Assembly (NCBI RefSeq): GCF_021653995.1
Contig: NZ_JAJJOZ010000003.1
Location: 372,001-436,000 of the forward strand
Direction of reading: 5' to 3'
Source: Allopusillimonas lactea
GTDB taxonomy: Bacteria > Pseudomonadota > Gammaproteobacteria > Burkholderiales > Burkholderiaceae_B
Length of the DNA stretch: 64,000 bases
Part shown: one piece after another, positions 37,123 to 45,297 of the stretch
Layout of the letters: every line of letters starts with the position of its first letter
How positions within the stretch are numbered: position 1 is the stretch's first letter
Notes under the pieces: model-generated
Databases searched by the model: none
The model's input: the letters and a program-made list of their open reading frames with translations, nothing else
What the model was told of the DNA's origin: nothing
Made by a program: the position numbers and the translations under genes

Positions 37123-39591
37123 ATGTTGCATCATCGCTTGGCCGCATTGTTCGAGCCGCGCAATATTCTTGTCGTGTCAGACAGCCCGCTGCCATTGCAG
37201 GGCGCAATGCCTCGGTGGCTAACGGGCGCCTGCGCACAGGTCGACGTACGTCAGGGCAGGCCCATTGTATTGCCTGGCAGCGTGCCGGGTCTGCCGTCGG
37301 GGCAGCGCCTGGATCAGGCATTGGTCTGCGTGCCGCCTGCGCGCCTGCCCGAGGTGCTCGAGGCGCTCAAGCCGTTGCGCCCGCGCGCGGTTACCCTGCT
37401 GCTGCACAGCGAGCCGTCGCGCGATCCCATCGAAGACATGGTTTACTGCCGTTCCTGGGCCGCGCTGAATGACGCGGTGGTGCTGGGGCCGCGCAGCTTC
37501 GGCCTGCAGCGTCCGCACCGAGGCGTGAACCTCAGTCAGGATCCGGATACCGCGCGGGCCGGCAAGGTGGCGCTGGTGGTGCAGTCGCGCTCTATCGCCA
37601 CTGCCGTGCTCGATTGGGCAGATGACATCAGTCTGGGCTTCTCCGCTGTCATCTCGCTGGGCGATGAAGCGGCGCTCGACGTGGCCGAGGTGGTGGAATA
37701 TTTATCCATGGACGCCCGCACAGACAGCATTGCACTGTATCTGGAAGAGGCATCGTCGTCGCGTCGTTTCAGCAGCGCGCTGCGGGCGGCCGCCAGCGTC
37801 AAGCCGGTTGTCGTGCTCAAGGTGGGGCGTGCCAGCATAAACGGCGCCGAAGATGCCGTGTTCAACGCGCTGCTGCGGCGTGCGGGTGCGGTGCGCATCC
37901 GTTATTTTATCCAGCTGTTTTCGGCACTCAAGGTTCTGGTGCATACACGCCGGCCGCGCGGGCACAATATCGCGCTGTTCTCCAACGGCGGGGGGCCGTC
38001 TCAACTTGCGCTCGATGTCATGGACGAGAGTGGTCCGGTGGTGGCCGCTGAGCTTGCCGGCGCAACAGTCAAGGCACTGGGCGGCATGCTCGAGGTGGGT
38101 GCGCGTGTCAGCAACCCGGTCGTCACGTATTCCCGTCTTACGCCGGAAAGTGTGCAGAAAGTCATGGATACGCTGATCGCCGATAACGGCGTGGATGGCA
38201 TCCTGGTGCTGCTTGCGCCCGACCCGCTGTCCGATCTGGAGGCAGTTGCCAGGCAATTGGCCGCTATGGCGCCCAGCGCGCGTAAACCCATCATTACCTG
38301 TTTCATGGGCGACGCGGCGATGCGCCCATTGCGGCATATTCTCGATGCAGCCGGCACGCCGGCCTTCCGCACACCCGAAGCGGCCGCCAATGCCTTCGGC
38401 ATACTGGGTGCGTACCACTACAACCAGACTCTGGCGCAGCAGACACTGCCGCCTGAGCCGCTGGGCCAGCAGCCTCGTCTCGAAGAAGCACGGCTTCTAG
38501 TGCGTATTGCCCAGCAGGAAGGCAGGCCGGCGCTTCTCGACGCCGCTTGCGCACAATTGCTCGAATGCTTTCATGTGCCGTTGCGCTTCATGCCGTCCGA
38601 TCAGGCACGCGCCGCGAGTGTGGATGAAGACGACCTTCCCATGGCCATCCGCGTTCGTTGGGATGAGAAGTTCGGCCCATACATTACCTTCGGCTCGGGC
38701 GGGCAGGATGCCCTCATCTCGGTGGCCAACGAATCGCTGGAACTGCCGCCGCTCAACCGTTACCTGGCGCGCCAGTTGATTGAGCGCAGTACGCTGTGGC
38801 GGCGCGTGCTGTCGCGCAGCATGGTGCCGGCTGTGCTTGAACAACTGATCGAATCGCTGGAGCGCATCTCCAGGCTGGTGAGTGAACTGCCCAACGTGGT
38901 GGGCCTAACCATCGACCCCTTGCTCGCTGCGGGTTCGCAGTTGGTGGCGCTGGGCATGCGGATCGAGTTGTCCGCATCGCCCGTCAAGGTCCTGCCGGAG
39001 CAGTCAGGCTATCGCCACATGGCGATACATCCATATCCGCATCGGTTGGTGCAGGCCAAGGTGTTCGACGACGGGCAGCCCTGGATGTTGCGCCCCATTC
39101 GGCCTGAAGACGCGCAGCCGCTGCAGGAGTTCGTACGCGGGCTGTCGGATCAATCCCGCTACATGCGCTTTGTGTCCATGCTGCGCGAGCTCACGCCCCG
39201 CATGCTGGCGCGCTATACGCGCATCGATTACGACCGCGAGCTCGCGCTGGTGGCCACTGTGCTCACGCCGAACCCCGAGCATCGCGGTCATCCGCGCGAA
39301 CAGATCATTGGCTTTGCCCATTATCTGCGCAACGCGGACGGCCGTGGCGCCGAGTACGCACTGGTAATTGCCGATGCGTGGCAGCGTCGCAGACTGGGTT
39401 CCCAACTGATGGGGGCGCTGATCGATGCGGCCAAGGAGCAGCGGCTGACATACATAGATGGCTTGGTGCTGGCCACCAATCGGCCCATGCTTGCGCTGAT
39501 GACGCATCTGGGTTTCAGGAACGACGTCGATGAGGAAGACCCGACCATGCGCCGGGTCTGGCTGGACCTGGGCGAAACGCAGCGCACCTAG
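37123..39591 (+). CDS. acyl-CoA synthetase (NDP-forming)-like / GNAT fusion, Pat-type protein acetyltransferase
   Basis: An 822-residue fusion of an NDP-forming acyl-CoA synthetase-like region (about 1-640: CoA-binding, ligase and ATP-grasp parts) with a C-terminal GNAT domain (about 655-815). The GNAT part shows RPIRPEDAQPLQEFVRGLS and a Q/R-x-x-G/A-type pantetheine motif in WQRRRLGSQLM. Pat/PatZ relatives acetylate and switch off acetyl-CoA synthetase. The synthetase half lacks the phospho-histidine SHTG motif (VGRASINGAEDAVF is found where it should be), so this half probably senses rather than catalyses. GGAGG ribosome site. Confidence 0.87.
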   Translation: MLHHRLAALFEPRNILVVSDSPLPLQGAMPRWLTGACAQVDVRQGRPIVLPGSVPGLPSGQRLDQALVCVPPARLPEVLEALKPLRPRAVTLLLHSEPSRDPIEDMVYCRSWAALNDAVVLGPRSFGLQRPHRGVNLSQDPDTARAGKVALVVQSRSIATAVLDWADDISLGFSAVISLGDEAALDVAEVVEYLSMDARTDSIALYLEEASSSRRFSSALRAAASVKPVVVLKVGRASINGAEDAVFNALLRRAGAVRIRYFIQLFSALKVLVHTRRPRGHNIALFSNGGGPSQLALDVMDESGPVVAAELAGATVKALGGMLEVGARVSNPVVTYSRLTPESVQKVMDTLIADNGVDGILVLLAPDPLSDLEAVARQLAAMAPSARKPIITCFMGDAAMRPLRHILDAAGTPAFRTPEAAANAFGILGAYHYNQTLAQQTLPPEPLGQQPRLEEARLLVRIAQQEGRPALLDAACAQLLECFHVPLRFMPSDQARAASVDEDDLPMAIRVRWDEKFGPYITFGSGGQDALISVANESLELPPLNRYLARQLIERSTLWRRVLSRSMVPAVLEQLIESLERISRLVSELPNVVGLTIDPLLAAGSQLVALGMRIELSASPVKVLPEQSGYRHMAIHPYPHRLVQAKVFDDGQPWMLRPIRPEDAQPLQEFVRGLSDQSRYMRFVSMLRELTPRMLARYTRIDYDRELALVATVLTPNPEHRGHPREQIIGFAHYLRNADGRGAEYALVIADAWQRRRLGSQLMGALIDAAKEQRLTYIDGLVLATNRPMLALMTHLGFRNDVDEEDPTMRRVWLDLGETQRT

Positions 39592-39705
39592 GCGCCTCGC
39601 TTGTTCATGTTCAGGGCCAGAATCGATCTTTTCTGAAACACGGCGTATCGAGGCGCCGCGCATTTTAAGCAGACGCGGCGCGGCTCGGGGCAGCCCGTGC
39701 TCTCT

Positions 39706-40380
39706 TTAGGCAAGCGCCTTGCGCAAGTAGGCGGCGATATCGTTGACCTCGTCCAGGCACAGCGAATGCGGCATGGGGTAGGTGTGCCACTGCACCGGGT
39801 AGCCCAGGCTTACCAACTGCTCGTGTGAGGCTTGCGCGCGCGACAGTACGATGACTGGGTCCATGGTGCCGTGCGCCATGTAGATGGGGGTGTCCCGGTT
39901 GGCCGGGCTGCCTTCCTGGGCGATGGTGTGCGCCAGGGGCAGAAAGCCCGACAGGCACATCATGCCCGCCAGTTTTTCTGGTTGACGCAGCCCCGTCTGC
40001 AGCGTCATGGCGCCCCCTTGCGAGAAACCAGCCAGCACGATGCGGCTGGTAGGGATGCCGCGCTCGTTCTCGCGCTTGATCAGGGCTTCCACGGCCAACT
40101 GCGAGGCGCGCAAGCCAGCGTCGTCTTCGCGGCGCACCGGGCCGGGCATGAATATATCGAACCAGGCGCGCATCGCCATGCCTTGGTTGATGGTGACAGG
40201 CCGCACCGGCGCGTGGGGAAATACAAAGCGGATCGCGGGCATGTCGCCCAGCTTGAGCTCGGGGATAATAGGCGCGAAGTCATTGCCGTCGGCACCCAGG
40301 CCATGCATCCATATCACTGCGCGCTGCGGATTGGGGCCGGTTTCGATTTCTATACAGTCGAGCAGGGGTGTCGTGCTCAT
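39706..40380 (-). CDS. alpha/beta-fold carboxylesterase (YpfH/EstB-like)
   Basis: A 224-residue phospholipase/carboxylesterase-family hydrolase. It has WMHGLGADGNDF near the N terminus, the nucleophile elbow GFSQGGAM (S about 120), the acid in HGTMDPVIV and the base in PHSLCLDE. Family members hydrolyse short-chain aliphatic esters in the cytoplasm. The ATG at 40380 has GGAG 6 bases upstream. It lies downstream of yjgA on the same strand. Confidence 0.9.
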   Translation of the reverse strand: MSTTPLLDCIEIETGPNPQRAVIWMHGLGADGNDFAPIIPELKLGDMPAIRFVFPHAPVRPVTINQGMAMRAWFDIFMPGPVRREDDAGLRASQLAVEALIKRENERGIPTSRIVLAGFSQGGAMTLQTGLRQPEKLAGMMCLSGFLPLAHTIAQEGSPANRDTPIYMAHGTMDPVIVLSRAQASHEQLVSLGYPVQWHTYPMPHSLCLDEVNDIAAYLRKALA

Positions 40381-40432
40381 TGGTGCTCCGTGGGTTGAAG
40401 GCGGGCCGCGTACGGCCACAGGGGCGGGCGGC

Positions 40433-41044
40433 TCAGGCCTGCTCCGCCAGTGTCTTGAGGGCCTGGAAGAGCGCCCGGTAATGCTTGCGCTGGGGCTCCT
40501 GCCCCGGCTGCAGGCGCTCATTGCCTTGCGCTTCTTTGCGGCCGGCGCGAATCAGCGTGCGCAGCTGTTGCGGGTCTGCCTGGGGGTGTTCGTTCAGCAG
40601 TTCGGTGAGGGCATCGTCGTCGCGCAGCAGTAGGTCGCGCAGCGCCTCGAGGCGGTGCATTTCGCGGGTTTGCTCGCGCGAGCCATTTTTCCAGATGTCA
40701 AGTTGGGTACGGATCGTGTCGGCGTCGGCGTCACGCATCAGCTTGCCCACATAGTGCACTTGGCGTCGCCGGCCCTCGCGCGCTGTGGTACGCTGGGCCA
40801 GCATGATGGCGTCGTAAAGCTTTTCGGAAAGTGGCAGCTGCTTGAGCTGCGCCACGGGCAGGTCGACAAGCTCTTTGCCCAGCTCGTGCAAGGCAAGCAT
40901 GTCGCGCTTGACCTTCGATTTGCTTGGGCGGTCGTAGCCGTGCTCGTCGAATTCGCCGCGCTGGCGCGGCTTGACGCGCTGGCCGGCGGCCTCGTCAGGA
41001 GAGCCGGCGTCCGGGGTGCCATCTTCCGGGAAAATATCAGACAT
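40433..41044 (-). CDS. yjgA: YjgA/DarP ribosome-associated protein (DUF615)
   Basis: A 203-residue protein of the DUF615 family, shown for E. coli YjgA to associate with late 50S precursors. Typical stretches are RPSKSKVKRDMLALHELG, LPLSEKLYDAIMLAQR and REGRRRQVHYVGKLMR. I take MSDIFPEDG at 41044 as the start; an in-frame ATG 9 bases upstream has no better ribosome site. It is divergent from pmbA (59 bases between), a conserved pairing. Confidence 0.92.
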   Translation of the reverse strand: MSDIFPEDGTPDAGSPDEAAGQRVKPRQRGEFDEHGYDRPSKSKVKRDMLALHELGKELVDLPVAQLKQLPLSEKLYDAIMLAQRTTAREGRRRQVHYVGKLMRDADADTIRTQLDIWKNGSREQTREMHRLEALRDLLLRDDDALTELLNEHPQADPQQLRTLIRAGRKEAQGNERLQPGQEPQRKHYRALFQALKTLAEQA

Positions 41045-41103
41045 GATGAACATAAAATTAGTGCCTAATTGGCTATGATACCCGTCTAACCCTGAAGAGC
41101 ATC

Positions 41104-42474
41104 ATGAGCGACAACTCCACCTCCTCCCTGCCCATTGCCCAAAACCAGGCCTTGTTCCGCCAACTCGTGGCCGATGCCTTGGCCCATGCGCGTACGCTGG
41201 GCGCCTCCGACGCCGCCGCCGAGGTCTCCGAGAGCCGCGGCCTGTCGGTTTCCGTGCGCAAGGCCGATATTGAAACGGTCGAGCAAACGCGCGACCGCTC
41301 GCTCGACCTCACCGTCTTTGCCGGCACGCGCCGTGGCTCGGCATCCACGTCCGATTTCTCCGCCCAAGCCATACGCGAAACCGTCGAAGCTGCCTGGCAT
41401 ATTGCCCGTTACACCGCTGAAGACCCCGCCGCCGGCCTGCCCGAGGCTGCCGATCTGGCCACCGACATCCTCGAGCTCGACTTGCACCACCCCTGGTCCA
41501 TCACGGCTGAAGAAGCGGCCGCGCTGGCGATCCGGGGCGAGCAGGCTGCTGCGCGGGTCAGTCCACTGATCACCAACACCGATGGCGCCTCTGTCGATAC
41601 CTACGAAGGCCATTTCGTGCTGGGCAACACCCGCGGCTTCATGGGTGGGTATCCATACTCGCGCCATTCGTTGTCGGTGGCGCCCATTGCCGGGCGCGGC
41701 GCCGGCATGCAGCGCGATTACTGGTACACCGCCGCGCGCAATGCCAACGACCTCGCCACGCCTGAGGCGGTCGGCGAATACGCCGCCCAGCGCACGTTGT
41801 CGCGTCTGTCCGCACGCCGGCTCAAGACAGGGCGCTATCCGGTGTTGTACGAAGCCCCGCTGGCCATCGGCCTGATGGGCGCCCTGGTACAGGCATGCAG
41901 CGGCGGCGCGCTGTACCGCAAGGCCAGCTTTTTGGTTGATGCCTTGGGCAAGCCCGTCTTGGCCGATCACCTCGACGTCAGCGAAGACCCGCTCGTACGC
42001 GGCGCCATGGGCAGCTCGTCGTTCGACAGTGAAGGGGTGCGCACCCAGGCGCGCGAGGTTGTTGCCGGTGGTGTGCTGCAAGGCTACTTCCTGTCTACCT
42101 ATACCGCGCGCAAGCTGGGCCTGCACACCACGGGGAACGCGGGGGGCTCGCACAACCTGCGCTTGGCCTCGCGCCTTACCCGGCCCGACGACGACCTGCC
42201 AGCTATGCTGCGCAAGCTGGGCACGGGCCTCCTGGTCACCGAGCTCATTGGCCAGGGCGTCAACTACGTAACCGGCGACTATTCCCGGGGCGCGTTTGGC
42301 TATTGGGTCGAAGGCGGCGAAATTCAGCACGCCGTGCAAGAGTTCACCATAGCCGGCAACCTCGCCGATATGTTCCGCCAGATTGTCGCGGTGGGCGCTG
42401 ATAGCATCACACGCGGCGCCAAGACGACCGGCTCGGTGCTGATAGAGCAGATGTCGGTGGCTGGGCAGCAGTAA
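41104..42474 (+). CDS. pmbA: metalloprotease PmbA/TldE
   Basis: PmbA (TldE) forms a heterodimer with TldD that degrades unfolded peptides, matures microcin B17 and affects the CcdA antitoxin. The 456-residue protein has the family regions SRGLSVSVRKADIETVEQTRDRSLDLTVF (early), an N-terminal segment with SASTSDFS, and the late GNAGGSHNLRL and TGDYSRGAFGYWVEGGEIQ. As expected for TldE it lacks the HExxxH zinc motif of TldD. The tldD partner is not in this window. Confidence 0.94.
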   Translation: MSDNSTSSLPIAQNQALFRQLVADALAHARTLGASDAAAEVSESRGLSVSVRKADIETVEQTRDRSLDLTVFAGTRRGSASTSDFSAQAIRETVEAAWHIARYTAEDPAAGLPEAADLATDILELDLHHPWSITAEEAAALAIRGEQAAARVSPLITNTDGASVDTYEGHFVLGNTRGFMGGYPYSRHSLSVAPIAGRGAGMQRDYWYTAARNANDLATPEAVGEYAAQRTLSRLSARRLKTGRYPVLYEAPLAIGLMGALVQACSGGALYRKASFLVDALGKPVLADHLDVSEDPLVRGAMGSSSFDSEGVRTQAREVVAGGVLQGYFLSTYTARKLGLHTTGNAGGSHNLRLASRLTRPDDDLPAMLRKLGTGLLVTELIGQGVNYVTGDYSRGAFGYWVEGGEIQHAVQEFTIAGNLADMFRQIVAVGADSITRGAKTTGSVLIEQMSVAGQQ

Positions 42475-42691
42475 TTACAGTAACCGCCTGTGGCGGCGGC
42501 GTCGCGCTTGGCGCGCCCGCCGTTTGCTCGCGCCTGTCGCCTGTACTCGCCTACGCCGATGAGGCGGGATGCCGTCATCAACGTCCCGGCGTAAGCGGCA
42601 CAACGGCAAGAAGCGCAACGGTAAGCGGCAGGCAGGCTCAGTCTGGCGGCATGTCGCCCGCACTTCTTGGTAATGAGTTGTTGCAAATCCG

Positions 42692-42720
42692 TTACAAAAG
42701 CCGCTGCGTCGGTGTAATAT
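42692..42720 (+). promoter_or_regulatory. sigma-70 promoter of the orphan dctP gene
   Basis: TTACAA (42692-42697), 17-base spacer, TAATAT (42715-42720), about 85 bases before the start codon. The rest of the 331-base gap after pmbA (42475-42690) is GC-rich; I see no gene, only short imperfect stems. Confidence 0.6.
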
Positions 42721-42805
42721 CGCCCGGTGGCCAGAAAGCATACTTTCAACACGCTTTCAATACGCCAGATCATTCGAATTCCCAAAGGACAAAGGAGAAC
42801 GTTCA

Positions 42806-43903
42806 ATGCAGCGTCGTTCATTTCTAAAGAAGGCCGGCCTGGGCGCCGTCGCCGGCGCGGCCGTCGCGGCCCCCGCATTTGCCCAGAGCACTCCCAAGGT
42901 CAGCTGGAAGATGACATCCACATACGGCCCGTCGCTTCCGCCGCTGTTTTCCACGGCGCAAATGTTCTGCAAGATGGTCGAAGAGGCCTCCGACGGCAAC
43001 TTCTCCATCCGTCTGTATCCAGCGGGCGAAATTGTGCCGGGCTTCGGTGTCATGGACGCCGTCGGCAACCGCACGGTCGAGTGCGGCCAGACCGCCTCCT
43101 ACTACTTCTACGGCAAGGATCCATCCTTCTGCTTCGATACCGCCGTGCCCTTTGGCCTGAACGCGCGCCAAATGAACGCCTGGATGTACGAAGGCGATGG
43201 CATGAAATTGATGCGCGAACTCTTCGCGCCGCGCCACATCATCAACTTCCCGCTGGGCAACACCGGTACGCAGATGGGTGGCTGGTATCGCAAAGAGATC
43301 AAAACCGTGGCCGACCTGCAGGGCCTGAAGATGCGCACTGCTGGCTTTGCCGGCGAAGTGCTGTCGCGCATGGGCGTGGTGCCGCAGCAGGTGCCGCCCG
43401 GCGATATCTACCCTTCGCTCGAAAAGGGCACGCTGGATGCCGTCGAATTTGTCGGCCCTGTTGATGACGAAAAACTGGGCTTCCAGAAGGTCGCCAAGTA
43501 CTACTATTACCCAGGCTGGTGGGAAGGCGGTGCCCAGGTGTCGTTGTATGTCAACGACGCCGCCTACAACGAACTGCCGAAGGCTTACCAGTCGCTGATC
43601 GACATGGCTTCGCGTGCCGCCGGTTCGCGCATGGTGGCCAATTACGACGCCAACAACCCGGCCGCCCTGCGCCGTCTTATCGCCAGCGGCGCCGTGCTCA
43701 AGGCCTTTCCTCGCGACGTAATGGACGCCTCGTTCAAGGCCTCGCAGGAAGTCTATAAAGAGTTCTCCGACAAAGACCCCATGTTCAAGAAGATTTACGA
43801 CAACTACATGGGCTTCCGCGATAGCGTGGTGCCCTGGTTCCGTGTGGCCGAAGGCTCCTACGACAACTACTTGGGCATTGCCTTGGCCGGCCAGAAGAAA
43901 TAG
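42806..43903 (+). CDS. TRAP transporter solute-binding protein (TakP-like), orphan
   Basis: A 365-residue periplasmic receptor. Its N terminus MQRRSFLKKAGLGAVAGAAV has a twin-arginine pattern and a cleavage site after AFA, which suggests Tat export. LQGLKMRTAGFAGEVLSRMG holds the carboxylate-binding arginine. FVGPVDDEKLGFQKVAKYYYYPGWWEGGAQV matches the 2-oxo-acid-binding TakP group of TRAP receptors. No DctQ or DctM gene is near; it must use a permease encoded elsewhere. AGGAGA ribosome site. Confidence 0.92.
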   Translation: MQRRSFLKKAGLGAVAGAAVAAPAFAQSTPKVSWKMTSTYGPSLPPLFSTAQMFCKMVEEASDGNFSIRLYPAGEIVPGFGVMDAVGNRTVECGQTASYYFYGKDPSFCFDTAVPFGLNARQMNAWMYEGDGMKLMRELFAPRHIINFPLGNTGTQMGGWYRKEIKTVADLQGLKMRTAGFAGEVLSRMGVVPQQVPPGDIYPSLEKGTLDAVEFVGPVDDEKLGFQKVAKYYYYPGWWEGGAQVSLYVNDAAYNELPKAYQSLIDMASRAAGSRMVANYDANNPAALRRLIASGAVLKAFPRDVMDASFKASQEVYKEFSDKDPMFKKIYDNYMGFRDSVVPWFRVAEGSYDNYLGIALAGQKK

Positions 43904-43969
43904 GCCGGCCCTGGTCACAGGCTACGCCCAGCCGGGTAATACCCGGTGCGCCTGGCCCCGATCCGGCAA

Positions 43970-43997
43970 ACGCGCTCTTTCAGAGCGCGTTTTTTTT
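43970..43997 (+). terminator. intrinsic terminator after orphan dctP
   Basis: ACGCGCTC (43970-43977), loop TTTCA, GAGCGCGT (43983-43990), then eight T in all. It closes the dctP transcript just before the hexanucleotide repeat. Confidence 0.92.
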
Positions 43998-44010
43998 ACA
44001 GGAGCGGCGC

Positions 44011-44080
44011 GCCACCGCCACCGCCACCGCCACCGCCACCGCCACCGCCACCGCCACCGCCACCGCCACCGCCACCGCCA
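44011..44080. repeat. GCCACC hexanucleotide microsatellite, about 11.7 copies
   Basis: Seventy bases of uninterrupted GCCACC repeats lie between the dctP terminator and the rplM promoter, outside any credible gene. The complementary strand is GGTGGC, a spaced GG array that could form G-quadruplex-like structures. Repeat number should be prone to slippage, giving strain-to-strain length variation. Confidence 0.95.
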
Positions 44081-44111
44081 GCGCGCAAGGGGCAGAATGG
44101 CCTGCCGGTTG

Positions 44112-44139
44112 TGGACAACTTTTCGAAGTGTGCTATTAT
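44112..44139 (+). promoter_or_regulatory. candidate promoter of rplM-rpsI
   Basis: TGGACA (44112-44117), 16-base spacer, TATTAT (44134-44139), followed by a leader of about 85 bases to the rplM ATG. It begins about 30 bases after the GCCACC repeat. Confidence 0.55.
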
Positions 44140-44231
44140 GTTGGACTTTTCTGGCCGTTTGTACGGGCAAACAACAATGCCTTGACAGCGCAGTAGCGGC
44201 AGAAAATTTCCTAAAATTTTAAGGACCTATC

Positions 44232-44660
44232 ATGAAGACCTTTGTGGCAAAGCCGCATGAAGTCAAGCGTGACTGGTACGTGATTGACGCCAAGGGCAAA
44301 GTCCTCGGTCGTGTGGCCAGCGAAGTCGCACGCCGTCTGCGCGGCAAACACAAGCCCGAATTCACGCCCCACGTTGACACCGGCGACTATATCGTCATCA
44401 TCAACGCGGCTGACATCGTCGTTACCGGCAACAAATCGGAAGACAAGAAGTACTACCGTCACTCCACGTATCCGGGCGGTATCACCGAAACCAACTTCCG
44501 CAAGATGCAAGAGCGCTTCCCCGGCCGCGCACTCCAGAAAGCCGTCAAGGGCATGCTCCCCAAGGGCCCCCTTGGCTACGCCATGGCCAAGAAGCTCAAG
44601 GTTTACGCCGGCGCAGAGCATCCGCACTCGGCACAGCAGCCCAAGCCGCTGGATTTCTAA
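44232..44660 (+). CDS. rplM: 50S ribosomal protein L13
   Basis: L13 is an early-assembly protein of the large subunit. The 142-residue length is exact for the family, with MKTFVAKPHEVKRDWYVIDA, GRVASEVARRLRGKHKPEFTP, and the central YYRHSTYPGGI. It is co-transcribed with rpsI (9-base gap). An AAGGACC ribosome site precedes the ATG. Confidence 0.98.
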   Translation: MKTFVAKPHEVKRDWYVIDAKGKVLGRVASEVARRLRGKHKPEFTPHVDTGDYIVIINAADIVVTGNKSEDKKYYRHSTYPGGITETNFRKMQERFPGRALQKAVKGMLPKGPLGYAMAKKLKVYAGAEHPHSAQQPKPLDF

Positions 44661-44669
44661 GGATAGGTC

Positions 44670-45062
44670 ATGATCGGTAACTGGAACTATGGCACTGGCC
44701 GCCGCAAGACGTCGGTCGCCCGCGTATTCCTGAAAAAAGGCACGGGCAAGATCATCATCAACGGCAAGCCGGTAGATGAATACTTTGCGCGCGAAACCGG
44801 CCGCATGGTCGTTCGTCAGCCGCTCGCACTCACCAACAACCTCGAGTCGTTCGATTTTCACATCAACGTCAACGGTGGTGGCGAGAGCGGTCAGGCTGGT
44901 GCGGTGCGTCACGGCATCACGCGCGCCCTGATCGACTACGACGAAACGCTCAAGTCGTCGCTCAAGCAGGCTGGCTTCGTCACGCGCGACGCCCGCGAAG
45001 TCGAACGTAAAAAGGTCGGCTTCCACAAGGCACGCCGCCGCAAGCAATTCAGCAAGCGCTAA
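44670..45062 (+). CDS. rpsI: 30S ribosomal protein S9
   Basis: S9 of the small subunit, 130 residues, with GTGRRKTSVARVFLKKGTGK at the N terminus, GGGESGQAGAVRHGITRAL in the middle and the conserved tail RRRKQFSKR that reaches the P-site tRNA. It is paired with rplM as in nearly all bacteria and followed by a terminator. Confidence 0.98.
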   Translation: MIGNWNYGTGRRKTSVARVFLKKGTGKIIINGKPVDEYFARETGRMVVRQPLALTNNLESFDFHINVNGGGESGQAGAVRHGITRALIDYDETLKSSLKQAGFVTRDAREVERKKVGFHKARRRKQFSKR

Positions 45063-45096
45063 TTGCGTCGCAAGGCCCAAGGGCCTTATGCAGTAC

Positions 45097-45124
45097 ACAA
45101 CCCCCGGCGCGCCCGGGGGTTTTG
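45097..45124 (+). terminator. intrinsic terminator of rplM-rpsI
   Basis: AACCCCCGG, loop CGCGC, CCGGGGGTT, followed by TTGCTTT. A smaller stem AAGGCCCAAGGGCCTT lies at about 45072-45087 just before it. Confidence 0.85.
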
Positions 45125-45297
45125 CTTTGGGTTTCTGGGCGCTGGTCCCGGATTCCTGTATGCGGCATCCGCAATTGTTTGCATTTTTGCTTCAAAAGCG
45201 TATCGCTGCGGCACCAGGGGGCTGGTGCACTTACGCAGTGGCTGCCAGCTATTGCATAATGCATGTACACACTTTTTTTCGATAAACGGGAACAGCT

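Noticed and set aside
44011..44080. CRISPR-like repeat array
   Set aside because: The GCCACC units are contiguous with no spacers, so it is a simple microsatellite.
43946..44185. Polyproline reading frame through the GCCACC repeat
   Set aside because: It spans the dctP terminator, has no ribosome site and depends only on the hexamer repeat.
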